Assembly (NCBI RefSeq): GCF_014493765.1
Contig: NZ_JACTVJ010000005.1
Coordinates: 372,001 to 436,000 of the forward strand
Length of the DNA stretch: 64,000 nucleotides
Source: Streptomyces polyasparticus
GTDB lineage: Bacteria > Actinomycetota > Actinomycetes > Streptomycetales > Streptomycetaceae
Reading direction: 5' to 3'
The position numbers and the translations under genes are program-made. The notes under the pieces were generated by a model. That model worked only from the letters and a program-made list of their open reading frames with translations, was not told the origin of the DNA and did not search any database. Positions 54,976 through 63,967 of this stretch are shown piece after piece (within the stretch, counting starts at the first letter, position 1; the number at the start of each line of letters is the position of its first letter).

Positions 54976-55009
54976 GAGAGGACCCGCCGTTGGGGCGGCG
55001 GGCCCTCTC
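54976..55009 (-). terminator. Terminator of the XdhC-type gene
   Basis: Arms of 14 bases (GAGAGGACCCGCCG and CGGCGGGCCCTCTC) pair with one mismatch around a TTGGGG loop. On the minus strand a TTTCC run follows. It lies 52 bp after the stop of the XdhC-type gene. Confidence 0.8.
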
Positions 55010-55061
55010 GTGGTGCTGTGGTCAGGGGTGGCTCTTCACGGTCCTGTCACCAGGGTGGTTC

Positions 55062-56213
55062 TCAGGCCACCGAGCCGATCCGGCCGGCCGGCTGCGCCGA
55101 GCCGTCGTGGTGGATCGGGGTGTGGGCGCCGGTCAGCGAGACACCGCTGCCGCCGCGCCGCGCCGCCACGATCTCGGCGGCGATGGACAGGGCCGTCTCC
55201 TCGGGCGTCCGCGCACCGAGGTCGAGGCCGATCGGCGAGCGGAGGCGGGCCAGTTCGAGCTCCGTGACGCCCACCTCGCGCAGCCGCTTGTTGCGGTCCT
55301 CGTGGGTGCGGCGGGAGCCCATGGCGCCGATGTAGGCGACGGGAAGCTTGAGTGCGTGCTGCAGGAGCGGCACGTCGAACTTGGCGTCGTGGGTCAGTAC
55401 GGCGAGCACCGTGCGGCCGTCGACCTCCGTGCGCTCCAGGTACTTGTGCGGCCACTCGACGACGATCTCGTCCGCCTCGGGGAAGCGGGTCCTCGTCGCG
55501 AAGATGGGGCGCGCGTCGCACACGGTGACGTGGTAGCCGAGGAACTTGCCCACCCGGACCAGCGCGGACGCGAAGTCGATGGCACCGAAGACGATCATGC
55601 GCGGGGCCGGCACCGAGGACTCGACGAGCAGCGTGAGCGGCTGTCCGCAGTGGGAGCCGTCCTCGCCTATGGAGACCGTCCCGGTCTTTCCGCCGTCGAG
55701 CATCGCCGAGGCCGAGGCCGCCGCGGTGCGGTCGAGTTCGGGGTGACCGCCGAGGCCGCCTTCGTACGAGCCGTCGGGACGGACGAGCAGGGCGCGGCCC
55801 ATGACCTCGGCCGGACCGTCGGTGATCCGCGCCACCGCGGCCGCCTCCCCCGTGGCGGCCGCGGCCAGCGCAGCGGCGAACACTCCCCGTCCCGGAGCGT
55901 CCGCACGAACAGGGGTGACGAGGATGTCGATGATGCCGCCGCAGGTCAGACCGACCGCGAAGGCGTCCTCGTCGCTGTAGCCGAAGCGTTCGAGCACGGT
56001 CTCGCCGTCCTCCAACGCCTGCAGGCACAGGTCGTACACCGCCCCCTCCACACACCCGCCGGAGACCGAACCGATGGCCGTGCCCTCGCTGTCGACGGCG
56101 AGCGCGGCACCCGGTTGCCGGGGCCCGCTGCCGCTGACCGCCACCACGGTGGCGATCGCGAAGTCGCGTCCCTGCTCGACCCACCGGTTCAGCTCTTCGG
56201 CGATGTCCAGCAT
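55062..56213 (-). CDS. XdhC/CoxI family molybdenum-cofactor maturation protein
   Basis: This 383-aa protein has the XdhC/CoxI N-terminal motif TVVAVSGSGPRQPGA, the GSVSGGCVEGAVYD segment and a Rossmann-type C-terminal domain (MIVFGAIDFASALVRVGKFLGYHVTVCDAR, then YIGAMGSRRT). XdhC proteins deliver sulfurated molybdenum cofactor to xanthine dehydrogenase. GGAG precedes the ATG. It follows the NCS2 permease by 56 bp and serves the xanthine dehydrogenase genes upstream on the same strand. Confidence 0.93.
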   Translation of the reverse strand: MLDIAEELNRWVEQGRDFAIATVVAVSGSGPRQPGAALAVDSEGTAIGSVSGGCVEGAVYDLCLQALEDGETVLERFGYSDEDAFAVGLTCGGIIDILVTPVRADAPGRGVFAAALAAAATGEAAAVARITDGPAEVMGRALLVRPDGSYEGGLGGHPELDRTAAASASAMLDGGKTGTVSIGEDGSHCGQPLTLLVESSVPAPRMIVFGAIDFASALVRVGKFLGYHVTVCDARPIFATRTRFPEADEIVVEWPHKYLERTEVDGRTVLAVLTHDAKFDVPLLQHALKLPVAYIGAMGSRRTHEDRNKRLREVGVTELELARLRSPIGLDLGARTPEETALSIAAEIVAARRGGSGVSLTGAHTPIHHDGSAQPAGRIGSVA

Positions 56214-56269
56214 TTCGGTCTCCTTTGACAGACGGAGCGGGTGTGGGAGGGGTACGCCCCAGGCGGTCG

Positions 56270-57715
56270 CTAGTGCGAGCCGCCGAAGGCGAAGTAGAAG
56301 ATGAAGACCGCGGAGAGGATCCACATCAGCGGGGAGGGGTCGCGCCACTTGCCCTGCGCGGCCTTGATGGCGACGTAGGCGATGACACCCGCGCCGACAC
56401 CGGTGGTGATGGTGTAGGTGAAGGGCATCAGGACCACGGTCAGGAAGACCGGAACGGCGACGGAGTAGTCGCTCCAGTCCACGTGGCGGGCGTTCTGCAG
56501 CATCATCGCGCCGATCACGACGAGGGCCGCTGCGGCCACCTGACCCGGCACCAGCTGGGTGAGCGGGGTGAAGAACAGGCAGGCGGCGAAGAGCAGACCG
56601 GTGACCGAGGCCGAGAGGCCCGTACGGGCGCCCTCGCCGACTCCGGTCGCGGACTCGATGAACACGGTCTGGCCGGAGGCACCGGAGACACCGCCGACGG
56701 CGCCACCGGCACCGTCGATGAACAGGGCCTTGTTGAGACCGGGCATCTTGCCCTTGCTGTCGGCCAGCTTGGCCTCGGAGCCGACGGCGATGATGGTGGC
56801 CATCGCGTCGAAGAAGCCGGCGAGGACCAGGGTGAAGACGATCATTCCGACGGTGACGTAACCGAGGTCCGCCCAGCCGCCGAACTCGACATCGCCGAAG
56901 AGGGTGAAGTCGGGCATCGAGGTGATCGAGCCGTGCAGTTCGGGTGCGGCGCCGTTCCAGGCCTTCTCGGAGATCCAGCCGAAGGAGGTGGCGGCGATGG
57001 ACGCGATGGTGCCGATGACGATGCCGATCAGGATCGCACCGGGCACCTTGCGGGCCTGCAGCATGAAGATCAGGACGAGCGTGATGCAGAAGAGCAGCGT
57101 CGGCGCTCCTGCCAGTTCGCCGGCCTTGCCCAGAGTGACCGGGGCCGCGGGGTTGCCGATCCCGACGAAGCCGGCCTTGACGAAGCCGATCATCGCGATG
57201 AAGAGACCGATACCCATGGTGATCGCGTGCTTCAGGGGCAACGGGATCGCGTTCATGATGACTTCACGGACACCGGTGACCACGAGAAGCATGATCACGA
57301 CGCCGTAGATGACACACATGCCCATGGCCTGCGGCCAGGTCATGTCGGGGACGACCTGGGTGGCCATCACACCGGAGACACTCAGGCCCGCGGCGAGCGC
57401 GAGCGGGACCTTGCCGATGAAGCCCATCGCCAAGGTGGTCACCGCGGCCGCGAGGGCCGTGGCGGTGATCAGGGCCGGCTGGCTGAGCTTGTTGCCGTCC
57501 ACGTCGGGACCGCCGAGGATCAGCGGGTTCAGCAGAAGGATGTACGCCATCGCCATGAAGGTGGTGATGCCGCCTCGTACTTCACGGCCGAGCGTGGAAC
57601 CACGCTGGCTTATGTGGAAGTACCGGTCGAGCCATGAGCCACCGGACGGTGGCGTGGTGCCGCGGCCCGAGTCATCGGGTTCGGAGACCTTCGGCTCTGT
57701 GTACTGCTGGGTCAT
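56270..57715 (-). CDS. NCS2-type purine permease
   Basis: This 481-aa protein is a nucleobase:cation symporter of the NCS2 (AzgA-like guanine/hypoxanthine) type. It has about 13 hydrophobic segments, TFMAMAYILLLNPLILGG near the N-terminus and the SSTESA-like VFIESATGVGEGARTGL motif. I chose ATG 57715 (MTQQYTEPK), with GGGAG upstream. It sits between the xanthine dehydrogenase genes and xdhC-type gene, consistent with importing hypoxanthine or guanine as a substrate. Confidence 0.93.
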   Translation of the reverse strand: MTQQYTEPKVSEPDDSGRGTTPPSGGSWLDRYFHISQRGSTLGREVRGGITTFMAMAYILLLNPLILGGPDVDGNKLSQPALITATALAAAVTTLAMGFIGKVPLALAAGLSVSGVMATQVVPDMTWPQAMGMCVIYGVVIMLLVVTGVREVIMNAIPLPLKHAITMGIGLFIAMIGFVKAGFVGIGNPAAPVTLGKAGELAGAPTLLFCITLVLIFMLQARKVPGAILIGIVIGTIASIAATSFGWISEKAWNGAAPELHGSITSMPDFTLFGDVEFGGWADLGYVTVGMIVFTLVLAGFFDAMATIIAVGSEAKLADSKGKMPGLNKALFIDGAGGAVGGVSGASGQTVFIESATGVGEGARTGLSASVTGLLFAACLFFTPLTQLVPGQVAAAALVVIGAMMLQNARHVDWSDYSVAVPVFLTVVLMPFTYTITTGVGAGVIAYVAIKAAQGKWRDPSPLMWILSAVFIFYFAFGGSH

Positions 57716-57983
57716 GGTGCCTACTCCCAAGGTTCATAGGGGCACCCGCATGCGGTCTGCGAGATTTGGGATTGCTCTGGGCTGCACGACCCGGGGGACG
57801 GCCCGAGACGGACGGGGGAGTTCTTTCGGCGTCCGCGAGCGGTGCGGGTGCCGGTGGTGCGGGCGGGGAGTGTCTGGTTGCTGCCGGAAGACTTGACCTA
57901 TGACTTCTCGGCAACTCCGCCGCCTGCGGCGGGAGTCGGGCGACCTGTTGTACGAGTCACCGTCGTCCCGGTGGGAGCCGGGG

Positions 57984-58003
57984 CCGGCGGCCGAAGCCGC
58001 CGG
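57984..58003 (-). terminator. Terminator after the xanthine dehydrogenase genes
   Basis: Perfect 8-bp arms CCGGCGGC and GCCGCCGG with a CGAA loop lie 19 bp after the stop of the large subunit gene. A second, bulged hairpin lies at 57915-57935. The rest of the 57716-58022 gap shows nothing I can name. Confidence 0.75.
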
Positions 58004-58022
58004 ACCCCGCGTCCCGGGTGCG

Positions 58023-60404
58023 TCACGTACCGGTGATGTGCTCCGGACGCACCGGCGTCTTGGTGAGTTCCAGACCCGTCGCCGCCCGGATCGCCGCGAG
58101 GACGGCCGGGGTCGAGGACAGGGTCGGGGCCTCGCCGATCCCGCGGACGCCGTACGGCGCCTTCGGGTCGGCCATCTCGATGTAGTCGACCGGGATGGTC
58201 GGGGTGTCGAGGATGGTCGGGAGGAGGTAGTCCGTGAAGGAGGCGTTGCGCACCTTCGCGGTCTTCGGGTCGACGATGATCTCTTCCATCACCGCGACGC
58301 CCAGGCCCTGGGTGGTGCCACCCTGGATCTGGCCGACCACGGAGAGCGGGTTGAGCGCCTTGCCGACGTCCTGGGCGCAGGCGAGCTCGATGACCTTGAC
58401 CAGGCCGAGCTCGGTGTCCACCTCGACGACCGCGCGGTGCGCCGCGAAGGCGTACTGCACGTGGCCGCGGCCCTGTCCTGTCACCCGGTCGAAGGCCTCG
58501 GTGGGCTGGTGGCGCCACTCCTCCTCGACCGAGACGACCTCGTCCTCGAGGACGTCCACGAGGGACGCGAGGACCTCGCCCGAGTTGGTGACGACCTTGC
58601 CGCCCTCGAAGAGGAGCTCCTCGGTCGCCCACGCGGGGTGGTACGAGCCGAACTTGCGCCGGCCGATCTCGAGGACCTGCTGGCGGACGAGCTCGCAGGA
58701 GTTCTTGATCGCGCCGCCGGTCATGTAGGTCTGGCGGCCCGCGGAGGTCGAACCGGCCGAGCCCACCTGCGTGTCCGCGGGGTGGATGGTGACCTGCTGG
58801 ACACCGAGCTCGGTACGGGCGATCTGCGCGTGGATGGTGACGCCGCCCTGGCCCACCTCGGCCATCGCGGTGTGCACGGTCACTACCGGCTCACCGTTGA
58901 TGACCTCCATGATGATCTTGGCGGTCGAGTAGTCGTCGAAGCCCTCGGAGAAGCCGACGTTCTTGATGCCGACCGCGTAGCCGACACCGCGGACGACGCC
59001 TTCGCCGTGCGTGGTGTTGGACAGACCCCCCGGCAGCGCGCGGACGTCCGCGCCCTCGCTGGACTCCCACTGGCGCTCCGGCGGCATCGGACGCGCCTTG
59101 ACGCGGCGGAGCAGCTCGGCGACGGGGGCGGGCGACTCGACCGGCTGCCCGGTCGGCATGATCGTGCCCTCCGACATGGCGTTCAGCTGACGGAACTCCA
59201 CCGGGTCCATGCCCAGCTTCGCGGCCAGCTTGTCCATCTGGGCCTCGTAGGCGAAGCAGGCCTGGACCGCGCCGAAGCCGCGCATGGCGCCGCAGGGCGG
59301 ATTGTTGGTGTAGAGGCCGATCGCCAGGATGTCGACGTTGTCGACGACGTACGGGCCGACCGAGAGGGACGAGGCGTTGCCGACGACCGATGCCGTGGAC
59401 GAGGCGTAGGCGCCGCCGTCGAGCACGATCTTGCACTTGAGGTGCGTGAGCTTGCCGTCCTTGGTGGCGCCGTGCTCGTAGTAGAGCTTCGCAGGGTGGC
59501 GGTGCACGTGGCCGAAGAAGGACTCGGTGCGGTTGTAGACCATCTTGACCGGCTTGCCGGTGCGCAGCGCCAGGACCGAGGCCTGGATCTGCATCGAGAT
59601 GTCCTCGCGGCCGCCGAAGGCGCCGCCGACGCCGGACATCGTCATCCGCACCTTCTCCTCGGGCAGGCCGAGGCAGGGGGCGATCTGCTTGAGGTCCGAG
59701 TGCAGCCACTGGGTGGCCACGTACAGGTCGATGCCGCCGTCCTCGGCGGGCACGGCGAGGCCGGACTCCGGGCCGAGGAAGGCCTGGTCCTGCATGCCGA
59801 AGGTGTACTCGCCGGTGACGATGACGTCGGCCTTCTTGGCCGCCTCTTCCACGTTGCCGCGCACGATCGGCTGGTGGTGCACGATGTTCGGGTGCGGCAC
59901 GAACGGCGAGTGGTGGTCGTCGCGGTTCTCGTGCACGAGGATCGCGTCCTCGGCCAGCGCCGAGGCCTCATCGGTGATGAGCGGCAGCTCGCGGTACTCG
60001 ACCACGATCTTCGCGGCGGCGCGGCGCGCGGTCTCCGGGTGGTCGGCGGCCACGAGGGCGATCGGCTCACCGTGGTGACGGACCTTGCCGTACGCGAGGA
60101 CCGGGGTGTCCTGGAACTCCATGCCGTAGTTCTTCGCGGCCGGCAGGTCGTCGGCGGTCAGGACCGCGTAGACGCCGTCCATCTTGAGCGCCTCGGTGGT
60201 GTCGATCGACACGATCTCGGCGTGCGCGACGGTGGAGCGCAGGGTCTGGCCCCAGAGCATGTCCTCGTGCCACATGTCCGAGGAGTACGCGAACTCACCG
60301 GTCACCTTGAGGGTGCCGTCGGGGCGCAGCGTGGACTCGCCGATGCCGCCCTTGTTGTACTTCTGGGTGACGTTGGTCGGCGCACCCGTGGTTGTGCCAG
60401 CCAT
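58023..60404 (-). CDS. Xanthine dehydrogenase, molybdopterin-binding subunit
   Basis: This 793-aa catalytic subunit of the xanthine oxidase family has motifs for the Mo-cofactor site: GVGGAFGGREDISMQ, RGFGAVQACFAYEAQMD, VEVGQGG-like MAEVGQGGVTIHAQIA and the C-terminal GIGEAPTLSSTPAV. In the last of these Glu is the catalytic base. It oxidises hypoxanthine or xanthine. It lies 2 bp downstream of the [2Fe-2S] subunit gene in the FAD-Fe/S-Mo gene order on the minus strand. The start at 60404 is ATG. Confidence 0.95.
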   Translation of the reverse strand: MAGTTTGAPTNVTQKYNKGGIGESTLRPDGTLKVTGEFAYSSDMWHEDMLWGQTLRSTVAHAEIVSIDTTEALKMDGVYAVLTADDLPAAKNYGMEFQDTPVLAYGKVRHHGEPIALVAADHPETARRAAAKIVVEYRELPLITDEASALAEDAILVHENRDDHHSPFVPHPNIVHHQPIVRGNVEEAAKKADVIVTGEYTFGMQDQAFLGPESGLAVPAEDGGIDLYVATQWLHSDLKQIAPCLGLPEEKVRMTMSGVGGAFGGREDISMQIQASVLALRTGKPVKMVYNRTESFFGHVHRHPAKLYYEHGATKDGKLTHLKCKIVLDGGAYASSTASVVGNASSLSVGPYVVDNVDILAIGLYTNNPPCGAMRGFGAVQACFAYEAQMDKLAAKLGMDPVEFRQLNAMSEGTIMPTGQPVESPAPVAELLRRVKARPMPPERQWESSEGADVRALPGGLSNTTHGEGVVRGVGYAVGIKNVGFSEGFDDYSTAKIIMEVINGEPVVTVHTAMAEVGQGGVTIHAQIARTELGVQQVTIHPADTQVGSAGSTSAGRQTYMTGGAIKNSCELVRQQVLEIGRRKFGSYHPAWATEELLFEGGKVVTNSGEVLASLVDVLEDEVVSVEEEWRHQPTEAFDRVTGQGRGHVQYAFAAHRAVVEVDTELGLVKVIELACAQDVGKALNPLSVVGQIQGGTTQGLGVAVMEEIIVDPKTAKVRNASFTDYLLPTILDTPTIPVDYIEMADPKAPYGVRGIGEAPTLSSTPAVLAAIRAATGLELTKTPVRPEHITGT

Positions 60405-60406
60405 GA

Positions 60407-61000
60407 TCAGACCGCCTCTTCCTGACGGGCGGCCGCCAGGCGGACCGCGTCGAGGATCTTCTCGTAACCGGTGCAGCGGCAGAGGTTGCCGGAGAGGGCC
60501 TCGCGGATGTCGGCGTCCGACGGGGACGCGTTGCGCTCCAGGAGCTCGTCCGCGGCGACCAGGAGACCGGGGGTGCAGAAACCGCACTGCACGGCGCCGG
60601 CGTCGATGAACGCCTTCTGGATCGGGGAGAGCTCGCCGCCCTCACCGGTCTGGCCGTCGGTGCCCTTGGCCTGCCACTGACGGGCCTGCTGCAGGTCGGT
60701 GCCGCCGCAGACGGTGCCGCACGCACCGCCCGGGTGGGCCTCGTCGCGGTGCTTGGCGTAGTCGGCCAGGCCCTCGACGGTGACGATCTCGCGGCCCTCG
60801 GCCTGACCGGCCGCGACCAGACAGGAACAGACCGGCACGCCGTCGAGACGCACGGTGCACGAGCCGCACTCGCCCTGCTCGCAGGCGTTCTTCGAACCCG
60901 GCAGGCCCATGCGCTCGCGCAGGACGTACAGAAGGCTCTCGCCCTCCCAGACGTCGTCGGCTTCCTGCTTACGGCCGTTGACAGTGAAATTGACGCGCAT
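60407..61000 (-). CDS. Xanthine dehydrogenase, [2Fe-2S] subunit
   Basis: This 197-aa iron-sulfur subunit has a plant-type first cluster (Cys40, Cys45, Cys48, Cys60) and a helical second cluster domain (QCGFCTPG, NLCRCTGY). Between the two, residues about 81-122 form an extra Gly/Gln-rich segment with two cysteines (GGACGTVCGG). It makes the protein about 40 residues longer than usual. Electrons pass from the Mo subunit to the FAD subunit via it. Confidence 0.93.
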   Translation of the reverse strand: MRVNFTVNGRKQEADDVWEGESLLYVLRERMGLPGSKNACEQGECGSCTVRLDGVPVCSCLVAAGQAEGREIVTVEGLADYAKHRDEAHPGGACGTVCGGTDLQQARQWQAKGTDGQTGEGGELSPIQKAFIDAGAVQCGFCTPGLLVAADELLERNASPSDADIREALSGNLCRCTGYEKILDAVRLAAARQEEAV

Positions 61001-61002
61001 GG

Positions 61003-61896
61003 TTACGCCGCCCCTTCAAGCTTGCGGCCCTCGCCGCGGTACGACTCCCAGGTCCACATCAGGTTGCGGCGGGCCATCACACCGACCGCGTGGCGGCGGT
61101 AGTTGGCGGTGCCGCGCACGTCGTCGATCGGGTTGCACGCACCCGACGCGAGCGTCGCGAACTCCTTGGCGATGGACGGGGTGATGATCTTGCGGCTCTC
61201 CCAGAAGCCACCCTCTTCGAGGGCCGCGTTCAGGAACTCCTCGGCCGCCTTGGCCCGGACCGGGGTCGGGGCGGCGGAGCCGATGCCGGTGCGCACGATG
61301 CGCTTCTCCGGGTGCAGCGCCAGGCCGAAGGCGCAGACGGCGATGACCATCGCGTTGCGCGTACCGACCTTGGAGAACTCCTGCGGGCCCGTGGCCTTCG
61401 GGATGTGCACCGAGCGGATCAGCTCGTCGGCCTCGAGCGCGTTGCGCTTGACGCCCTTGTAGAACTCGTCGATCGGGATCAGGCGCACACCGCGCGCCTG
61501 CGACTCGACCTCGACGTGCGCGCCGGAGGCGAGCAGCGCCGGGTGCGAGTCACCGGCCGGCGAGGCGCAGCCGAGGTTGCCGCCGACGCCGCCGCGGTTG
61601 CGGATCTGGGGCGAGGCGACCGTGTGCGAGGCGCGGGCCAGGCCCGGCAGCTCGGTCTTCAGGTTCTCGATGATCTGGGTGTACGGAACCGAGGCGCCGA
61701 GGACGACCTTCTCCTCGCCGACCTCCCACTGGCTCAGCTCCGCGATGCGGTTGAGGTCCAGGAGGTACTCGGGGCGACGGTGATCGAAGTTGATCTCGAC
61801 CATGACATCGGTGCCACCCGCAATCGGCACAGCTGTGGGGTGCTCAGCCTTCGCGGCGAGCGCCTCCTCCCAGCTGGCGGGGCGAAGGAAGTCCAT
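61003..61896 (-). CDS. Xanthine dehydrogenase, FAD subunit
   Basis: This 297-aa FAD-binding subunit (CO dehydrogenase flavoprotein type) has AEHPTAVPIAGGTDVMVEI for the diphosphate of FAD and ASPQIRNRGGVGGNLGCASPAGDSHPAL, the TIGGN-type second FAD loop. It is the first gene of the xanthine dehydrogenase trio, divergent from the PucR regulator. The 2-bp spacing to the next gene indicates coupled translation. Confidence 0.94.
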   Translation of the reverse strand: MDFLRPASWEEALAAKAEHPTAVPIAGGTDVMVEINFDHRRPEYLLDLNRIAELSQWEVGEEKVVLGASVPYTQIIENLKTELPGLARASHTVASPQIRNRGGVGGNLGCASPAGDSHPALLASGAHVEVESQARGVRLIPIDEFYKGVKRNALEADELIRSVHIPKATGPQEFSKVGTRNAMVIAVCAFGLALHPEKRIVRTGIGSAAPTPVRAKAAEEFLNAALEEGGFWESRKIITPSIAKEFATLASGACNPIDDVRGTANYRRHAVGVMARRNLMWTWESYRGEGRKLEGAA

Positions 61897-61949
61897 GTAC
61901 GGCTCTCTTCTACGTCTCGGGTCGTTCAGTGAGGGTCTTTTCGAGCCAG

Positions 61950-61963
61950 GGGACCGAAGTCCC
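61950..61963. promoter_or_regulatory. Palindrome GGGAC-N4-GTCCC, site 1 (xdh side)
   Basis: GGGACCGAAGTCCC lies 54 bp upstream of the FAD subunit gene. It has the same half-sites and spacing as site 2 (62016-62029), centre to centre 66 bp. Confidence 0.5.
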
Positions 61964-62015
61964 TACCCCGGCTCGTTCACGTGCTGTTAACGCGGAATAG
62001 CGCAAGTACACCGCC

Positions 62016-62029
62016 GGGACCTTGGTCCC
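62016..62029. promoter_or_regulatory. Palindrome GGGAC-N4-GTCCC, site 2 (pucR side)
   Basis: GGGACCTTGGTCCC is extended to 8-bp arms CCGGGACC/GGTCCCGG (62014-62031). It lies in the divergent xdh/pucR promoter region. Confidence 0.5.
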
Positions 62030-62070
62030 GGTCAGTCACCGAAACCATGAAGGAGTTCGCTGGTCGTCGT

Positions 62071-62095
62071 CTTCATCTTGTAGATTCGTATGAAG
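62071..62095 (+). promoter_or_regulatory. Inverted repeat CTTCAT-N13-ATGAAG with -10-like TAGATT
   Basis: The half-sites flank TAGATT (62081-62086), a good -10 match for the PucR gene. A third ATGAAG lies at 62047. The arrangement fits autoregulation by PucR. Confidence 0.45.
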
Positions 62096-62187
62096 GGCGC
62101 GTCCCACCGGCCCCATCGGTTTCCTCGGGAACCGCCTTCACTCGGACGAGCGACAAGATTCAAGCCAGGACAGCGGAGAGGTACGAC

Positions 62188-63861
62188 ATGCGGCTGCGCG
62201 CCCTTCTGGAGACCGACGTGCTCGGGCTGCGGCTTCTCGGCGGCGAGGACGAGCTGGACCGCACGGTCCGTGGCGTGATGACCACGGATCTGCGCGATCC
62301 GAGCCGCTATCTCTCGGGCGGTGAGCTGGTGCTCACCGGCCTGGCGTGGCGGCAGTCCGCCGAGGACTCCGAGCCCTTCGTGCGGATCCTCGCCGCCAAG
62401 GGCGTCGCGGCGCTCGCGGCCGGCGAGGCCGAGCTCGGCGACATCCCCGACGACCTGATGCAGGCCTGCGCCCGCCACCGCCTTCCGCTCTTCGCGGTCA
62501 ACGAGCGGGTGGCCTTCGCGACGATCACCGAGTACGTCGTACGGCAGGTCTCGGGCGAGCGCGCCGGTGACCTCGCGGCCGTGGTGGACCGCCACCGCCG
62601 CCTGATGACCTCGGGCCCGGCGGGCGGCGGCCCGGACGTGGTGCTCGACCTGCTCGGCACCGACCTTGATCTACGCGCGTGGGTCCTCTCCCCCGCCGGG
62701 CGCCCCATCGCGGGCTCGCGCTCGGTCGGCGAACCGCTGCCCACCGAGGTGTGCACCGCGCTCGCCGCCGAGCATCTGGCCGCCATCCGTACGGGCCGGC
62801 GCGGCCCGCACCGTGTGAATGTCCAGGGCTCCACGTACTCGCTGTTCCCGATCCATTCGAGCGGCCGCGGCGCCGCCTCCGCCTCGCGCGACGTACGCGA
62901 GACGGTGCTCTCGGACTGGCTGCTCGCCGTCGAGGCGGACGCGGGCGACTGGCCCGAGGAGCGGCTCGACCTGCTCCAGGGCGTCACCCAGCTGATCTCC
63001 GTCGAGCGCGACCGGCGCGACGCGGCCCGCACCGTACGGCGCCGGCTCGCCCAGGAGGTCCTCGAGCTGGTGCAGACCGGCGCGGCCCCGGCCGAGATCG
63101 CGGCCCGGCTGCGCGTGGCCGCGCCCGTGCTGCTTCCCGGTCTGGGCGCGGCTCCGCACTGGCAGGTCGTCGTGGCCCGCGTCGAGTGGGAGGGCGGCGA
63201 GATCGAGGGCGGTCCCGTGGCCCAGTCGCTCCTGGAGGAGATCCTGGTCGACCCGACCGCCTCCGGTCCCGAGCCGTCCGACCGGATCGCGGTCGCGCAC
63301 ACCGGCGACGAGGCGATCGCCCTCGTACCGCTGCCGGCCGTGACGCCGGAGGACGGTCCCGAGCCCAGCCTGATCGCGGACGCTCTGCTCGCCACGGTGC
63401 GCGAGCCCCTCGCCGCGGGCCTCTCGGACGACGGGCGGCTGACCCTGGGCGTCTCGGCCTCCGTGCACTCGGCGGACGGTCTGCGCGGCGCCCTGGAGGA
63501 GGCCCGGCACGCGCGTCGTGTCGCGGCTGCCCGGCCCGGGCGGGTCTGCGCGGCCGGCCACCAGGAGCTGGCCTCGCACGTACTGCTCCTGCCCTTCGTG
63601 CCGGACGACGTCCGCCGCGCCTTCACCGCGCGCCTGCTCGACCCGCTGCGGGACTACGACCGGCGCCACCGCGCGGAGCTGATCCCGACCCTGGAAGCCT
63701 TCCTCGACTGCGACGGCTCGTGGACCCGGTGCGCCTCGCGCCTCCACCTGCACGTCAACACGCTGCGCTACCGCGTCGGGCGGATCGAGCAGCTGACGGG
63801 CCGTGACCTGTCGCGCCTGGAGGACAAGTTGGACTTCTTCCTGGCATTGCGGATGAGCTGA
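62188..63861 (+). CDS. PucR family transcriptional regulator
   Basis: This 557-aa regulator starts at ATG 62188 (MRLRALLETDVLGLRLLGGEDELDRTVRGV) with GGAGAGG upstream; a longer frame from 61981 is not supported. It has the N-terminal PucR sensor domain (about 1-130), a GGDEF-like central region and a C-terminal PucR helix-turn-helix (about 490-550; SWTRCASRLHLHVNTLRYRVGRIEQL). It controls purine catabolism in Bacillus. Here it faces the xanthine dehydrogenase genes, so it is the likely regulator of them and of the permease. Confidence 0.93.
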   Translation: MRLRALLETDVLGLRLLGGEDELDRTVRGVMTTDLRDPSRYLSGGELVLTGLAWRQSAEDSEPFVRILAAKGVAALAAGEAELGDIPDDLMQACARHRLPLFAVNERVAFATITEYVVRQVSGERAGDLAAVVDRHRRLMTSGPAGGGPDVVLDLLGTDLDLRAWVLSPAGRPIAGSRSVGEPLPTEVCTALAAEHLAAIRTGRRGPHRVNVQGSTYSLFPIHSSGRGAASASRDVRETVLSDWLLAVEADAGDWPEERLDLLQGVTQLISVERDRRDAARTVRRRLAQEVLELVQTGAAPAEIAARLRVAAPVLLPGLGAAPHWQVVVARVEWEGGEIEGGPVAQSLLEEILVDPTASGPEPSDRIAVAHTGDEAIALVPLPAVTPEDGPEPSLIADALLATVREPLAAGLSDDGRLTLGVSASVHSADGLRGALEEARHARRVAAARPGRVCAAGHQELASHVLLLPFVPDDVRRAFTARLLDPLRDYDRRHRAELIPTLEAFLDCDGSWTRCASRLHLHVNTLRYRVGRIEQLTGRDLSRLEDKLDFFLALRMS

Positions 63862-63894
63862 CGACACGCGCGCCCTGGGGCGCGTGCGTAACAC

Positions 63895-63923
63895 GGGGCG
63901 GGTGCGGTGGGCGCACCCGCCCC
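63895..63923 (+). terminator. Terminator of the PucR gene
   Basis: Perfect 12-bp arms GGGGCGGGTGCG and CGCACCCGCCCC with a 5-nt loop are followed by TTCGCTT. They lie 33 bp after the PucR stop. Confidence 0.85.
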
Positions 63924-63949
63924 TTCGCTTGCCCGTCGCTTGTCCAAGA

Positions 63950-63967
63950 TTGTGAATTCTTTCACCC
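63950..63967. promoter_or_regulatory. Rex-like operator at the right edge
   Basis: TTGTGAATTCTTTCACCC matches the redox-sensor Rex consensus TTGTGAA-N4-TTCACAA except for the last two bases. It lies downstream of the PucR terminator and points to an unseen redox-regulated gene beyond 64000 (respiratory genes such as a cytochrome bd oxidase are usual Rex targets). Confidence 0.55.
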
